The translations under genes and the position numbers were made by a program. Under the pieces are notes generated by a model, which did not search any database, was not told where the DNA came from, and saw nothing but the letters and a program-made list of their open reading frames with translations. This document shows positions 62,232-64,000 of a stretch of 64,000 nucleotides of DNA, one piece after another (positions within the stretch are counted from its first letter, which is position 1; each line of letters begins with the position of its first letter). The stretch comes from Merluccius polli (taxonomy: Eukaryota > Chordata > Actinopteri > Gadiformes > Merlucciidae): the NCBI GenBank assembly GCA_030340625.1, contig JAOPHQ010002880.1:50001-114000 (forward strand). The letters run 5' to 3'.

Positions 62232-64000
62232 GTACACACACACACACACATAGTATATAGTATATACATACAATGCACACACACATATAAATAGTAAGAT
62301 ACGAGGCCGTTTATCAAAGCCATGTTTTATTACTGTTATTGCCTATGGAACCACTAGGGGGCAGTGAATCCACAGTGCAGTTCACCTTCTGGCATGATTT
62401 GGGTGAAGGAGACGCAGGTGTGTGTGTGTGGTGTAGGTGTTTGGCTTGGTTGAGCATTTGGTGCTCAACACAAACACCACAATAACCAAGTGAACTGTAT
62501 TCATCCATTCACAGTGACTGAATGACTCAGTAAGTGATGAAGAATAACTTCTTTTAGGACACTTCTTGATAGCAAAGTTTGATTGATTTAATTAAGGCAT
62601 GATCACGGGAAGACACATGGGAGCATTTACCAAGCGTCTTCAATAGAGTGGTGCAGGGATGACATATTTTTGTAGGCCAACCCGGAAGTCAGCATCGCCC
62701 TGGGTTCCCTCGACAAAAAGCCAATGGGGCAATTGCTCTGTCGCTACGTTAGCCACTTTTTAGAGTTTAACACGGTTTTAAACTCGTCGGTGACGCAAGA
62801 AGTCACGTGACGTCTTAAGCTCCATTGCTGTGTCGTATGTACCTGTGGTTTAACCTGCAGCTGCGTTTTACCTTGATCTCAATTGCTGTGTCTTCAGAGA
62901 AATTCACATCAGACACTAGAGGGCGTATTTTGTGCGTGTTAGTCTAGTCTCGAAACGGACATGGTTTTAGAGGAGAGTAAACCAGTTTGCAGGATGAAAC
63001 AACGCTCCATTATAACCGACACACACAGAATTAGTTGTATTAATTATTATTATTAGTATTAATAATAATGTATGATACATTTACACTTATTACGCCAGAT
63101 AGGCCTTCAGTACAATAACAATATTGGACATAGTCGATTTGGAATGAGCAGTGATATTTCGGCTCGCGGGGCCCAGGTCTCGGTCGTGCGTCCGCTCAGC
63201 AATAGCATTACGCGCTTCAACTTTCAAGCGCTTCCATGAATTCTTTAAATGTGTCGGGCTGCTCGGTCTTCTGCTGGAAGATCTGCTGTTAAATGTGTTT
63301 GAGAGATCATCCCAAACAGACTTTCTTCGGAGCGTGGTGGTGGTGTCTTTCCTCTTCCACCGTGTCCACAACACCTCGAATGCAGTTCAATAAATATAAC
63401 TTCTGCTCCTCGTTATAGTTCTTTATCCGAGACATGTTCATCCTAACTACCCTCTCCAGGGGTGCAACTACCCAGGGGGGATGCAGTATGCGCCGCATAC
63501 AGCGCATACCCACTTTTTGCGCCACTGACCCTCTCCTTCTCCGAGAATGTATAGGCGTGGAATTACCCTAATTACTCGCATATTAATTCGTCTTCAATTA
63601 ATTAATCACGTTTGCATGCACACCAAGAGAAAACAATGACAAGTAATTGATTGATTGACGTAGGTGAGGGCAGATTCAGATTCCAGACTCAGATTTCCAC
63701 AAAAAGTAGGCTAGACTATTTCAGAATATATTTCAACATTATTTGCGTTTTATTATATTAAAGTTCACTTTACATTCCCATTAAGTTTTTGTTGGTAATT
63801 ATAGCACAAAATGCATCCAACATTAAGTTAAGACTGCGTCTGCTGGAGTATAACGGGAAATCAGAGTACTTCCGGTTTAACCCGAGTTTAACTAGGAATC
63901 AGCTGATCCTGTGTCGGTCAGTACACAGCAATCAGGTTTAACTTCGTGCGCAGCTGCGTGTTAAACTCCAAAACCTCCGGTTTCCGGAGTACGGTTTTAA
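62232..64000. other. FAD-gene intron 2 up to the window edge
   Basis: CA repeat at 62232-62290. Otherwise only the SANT-like remnant at 63090-63530 and AT-rich DNA. No third exon recognised. Confidence 0.4.
63090..63530 (-). pseudogene. Myb/SANT-like DNA-binding protein fragment, transposon-derived, frameshifted
   Basis: Two overlapping minus frames, NEEQKLYLLNCIRGVVDTVE (63525-63307) and KSVWDDLSNTFNSRS ... HLKNSWKRLKVEARNAIAER (63374-63090), together give the trihelix of the Myb/SANT-like protein that accompanies Harbinger-type transposases. The shift falls in a CACCAC/GTGGTGG run near 63340-63355. A MITE-like CTACCCAGGGGGGATGCAGT lies just upstream. Confidence 0.55.

Overview
The window is vertebrate nuclear DNA, almost certainly from a teleost fish. 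It has intron-split genes with canonical GT..AG junctions, fish-type transposons (L2-like LINEs, hAT and Tc1/mariner MITEs, BEL/Pao) and an extreme load of micro- and minisatellites. That tandem-repeat load recalls gadiform (cod-like) genomes, but the species is an inference.

Layout. (1) 1-7010: repeat-rich DNA, read as the start of the large first intron of an NHS-family gene. (2) 7011-7290, minus strand: first coding exon of an NHS (Nance-Horan syndrome) family gene, with a GC- and G-tract-rich 5' flank to about 8.2 kb. (3) 8.2-15.5 kb: intergenic DNA with two minisatellites and an L2-like LINE. (4) 15556-42957, plus strand: a complete ace2 gene. I resolved 18 coding exons by eye; they sum to 2,448 nt, an uninterrupted frame of 815 aa plus stop, with signal peptide, HEMGH zinc site, collectrin-like neck, transmembrane helix and a short tail ending in a PDZ-ligand-like sequence. 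Its introns hold a 1.86-kb foldback element (intron 2), a nested transposon stack that includes a hAT element carrying a 28S rRNA piece (intron 13), a gag-bearing LTR element (intron 16) and several minisatellites. (5) 43743-58090, minus strand: a seven-exon gene of 376 aa, convergent with ace2. Its C-terminal half is an IL-1 family beta-trefoil with an IL-1 signature-like motif, and its N-terminal ~80 residues look like a PDZ domain. (6) From 60347, plus strand: the first two coding exons of an FAD-dependent N-hydroxylase-like gene that continues past the right edge, head-to-head with the IL-1-like gene.

Functionally, ace2 encodes a membrane carboxypeptidase of the renin-angiotensin and amino-acid transport systems, the IL-1-like gene a probable leaderless cytokine, and NHS an actin regulator. 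They are neighbours, not a pathway. The strongest candidates for something undescribed are the PDZ-like/IL-1 architecture, the transposon-borne 28S rRNA segment, the foldback element with subterminal tandem repeats, and one 41-bp minisatellite occupying two different ace2 introns just behind the splice donors.

All exon calls come from reading splice sites and frames by eye. No database search or alignment program was used, so family names rest on recognised motifs.
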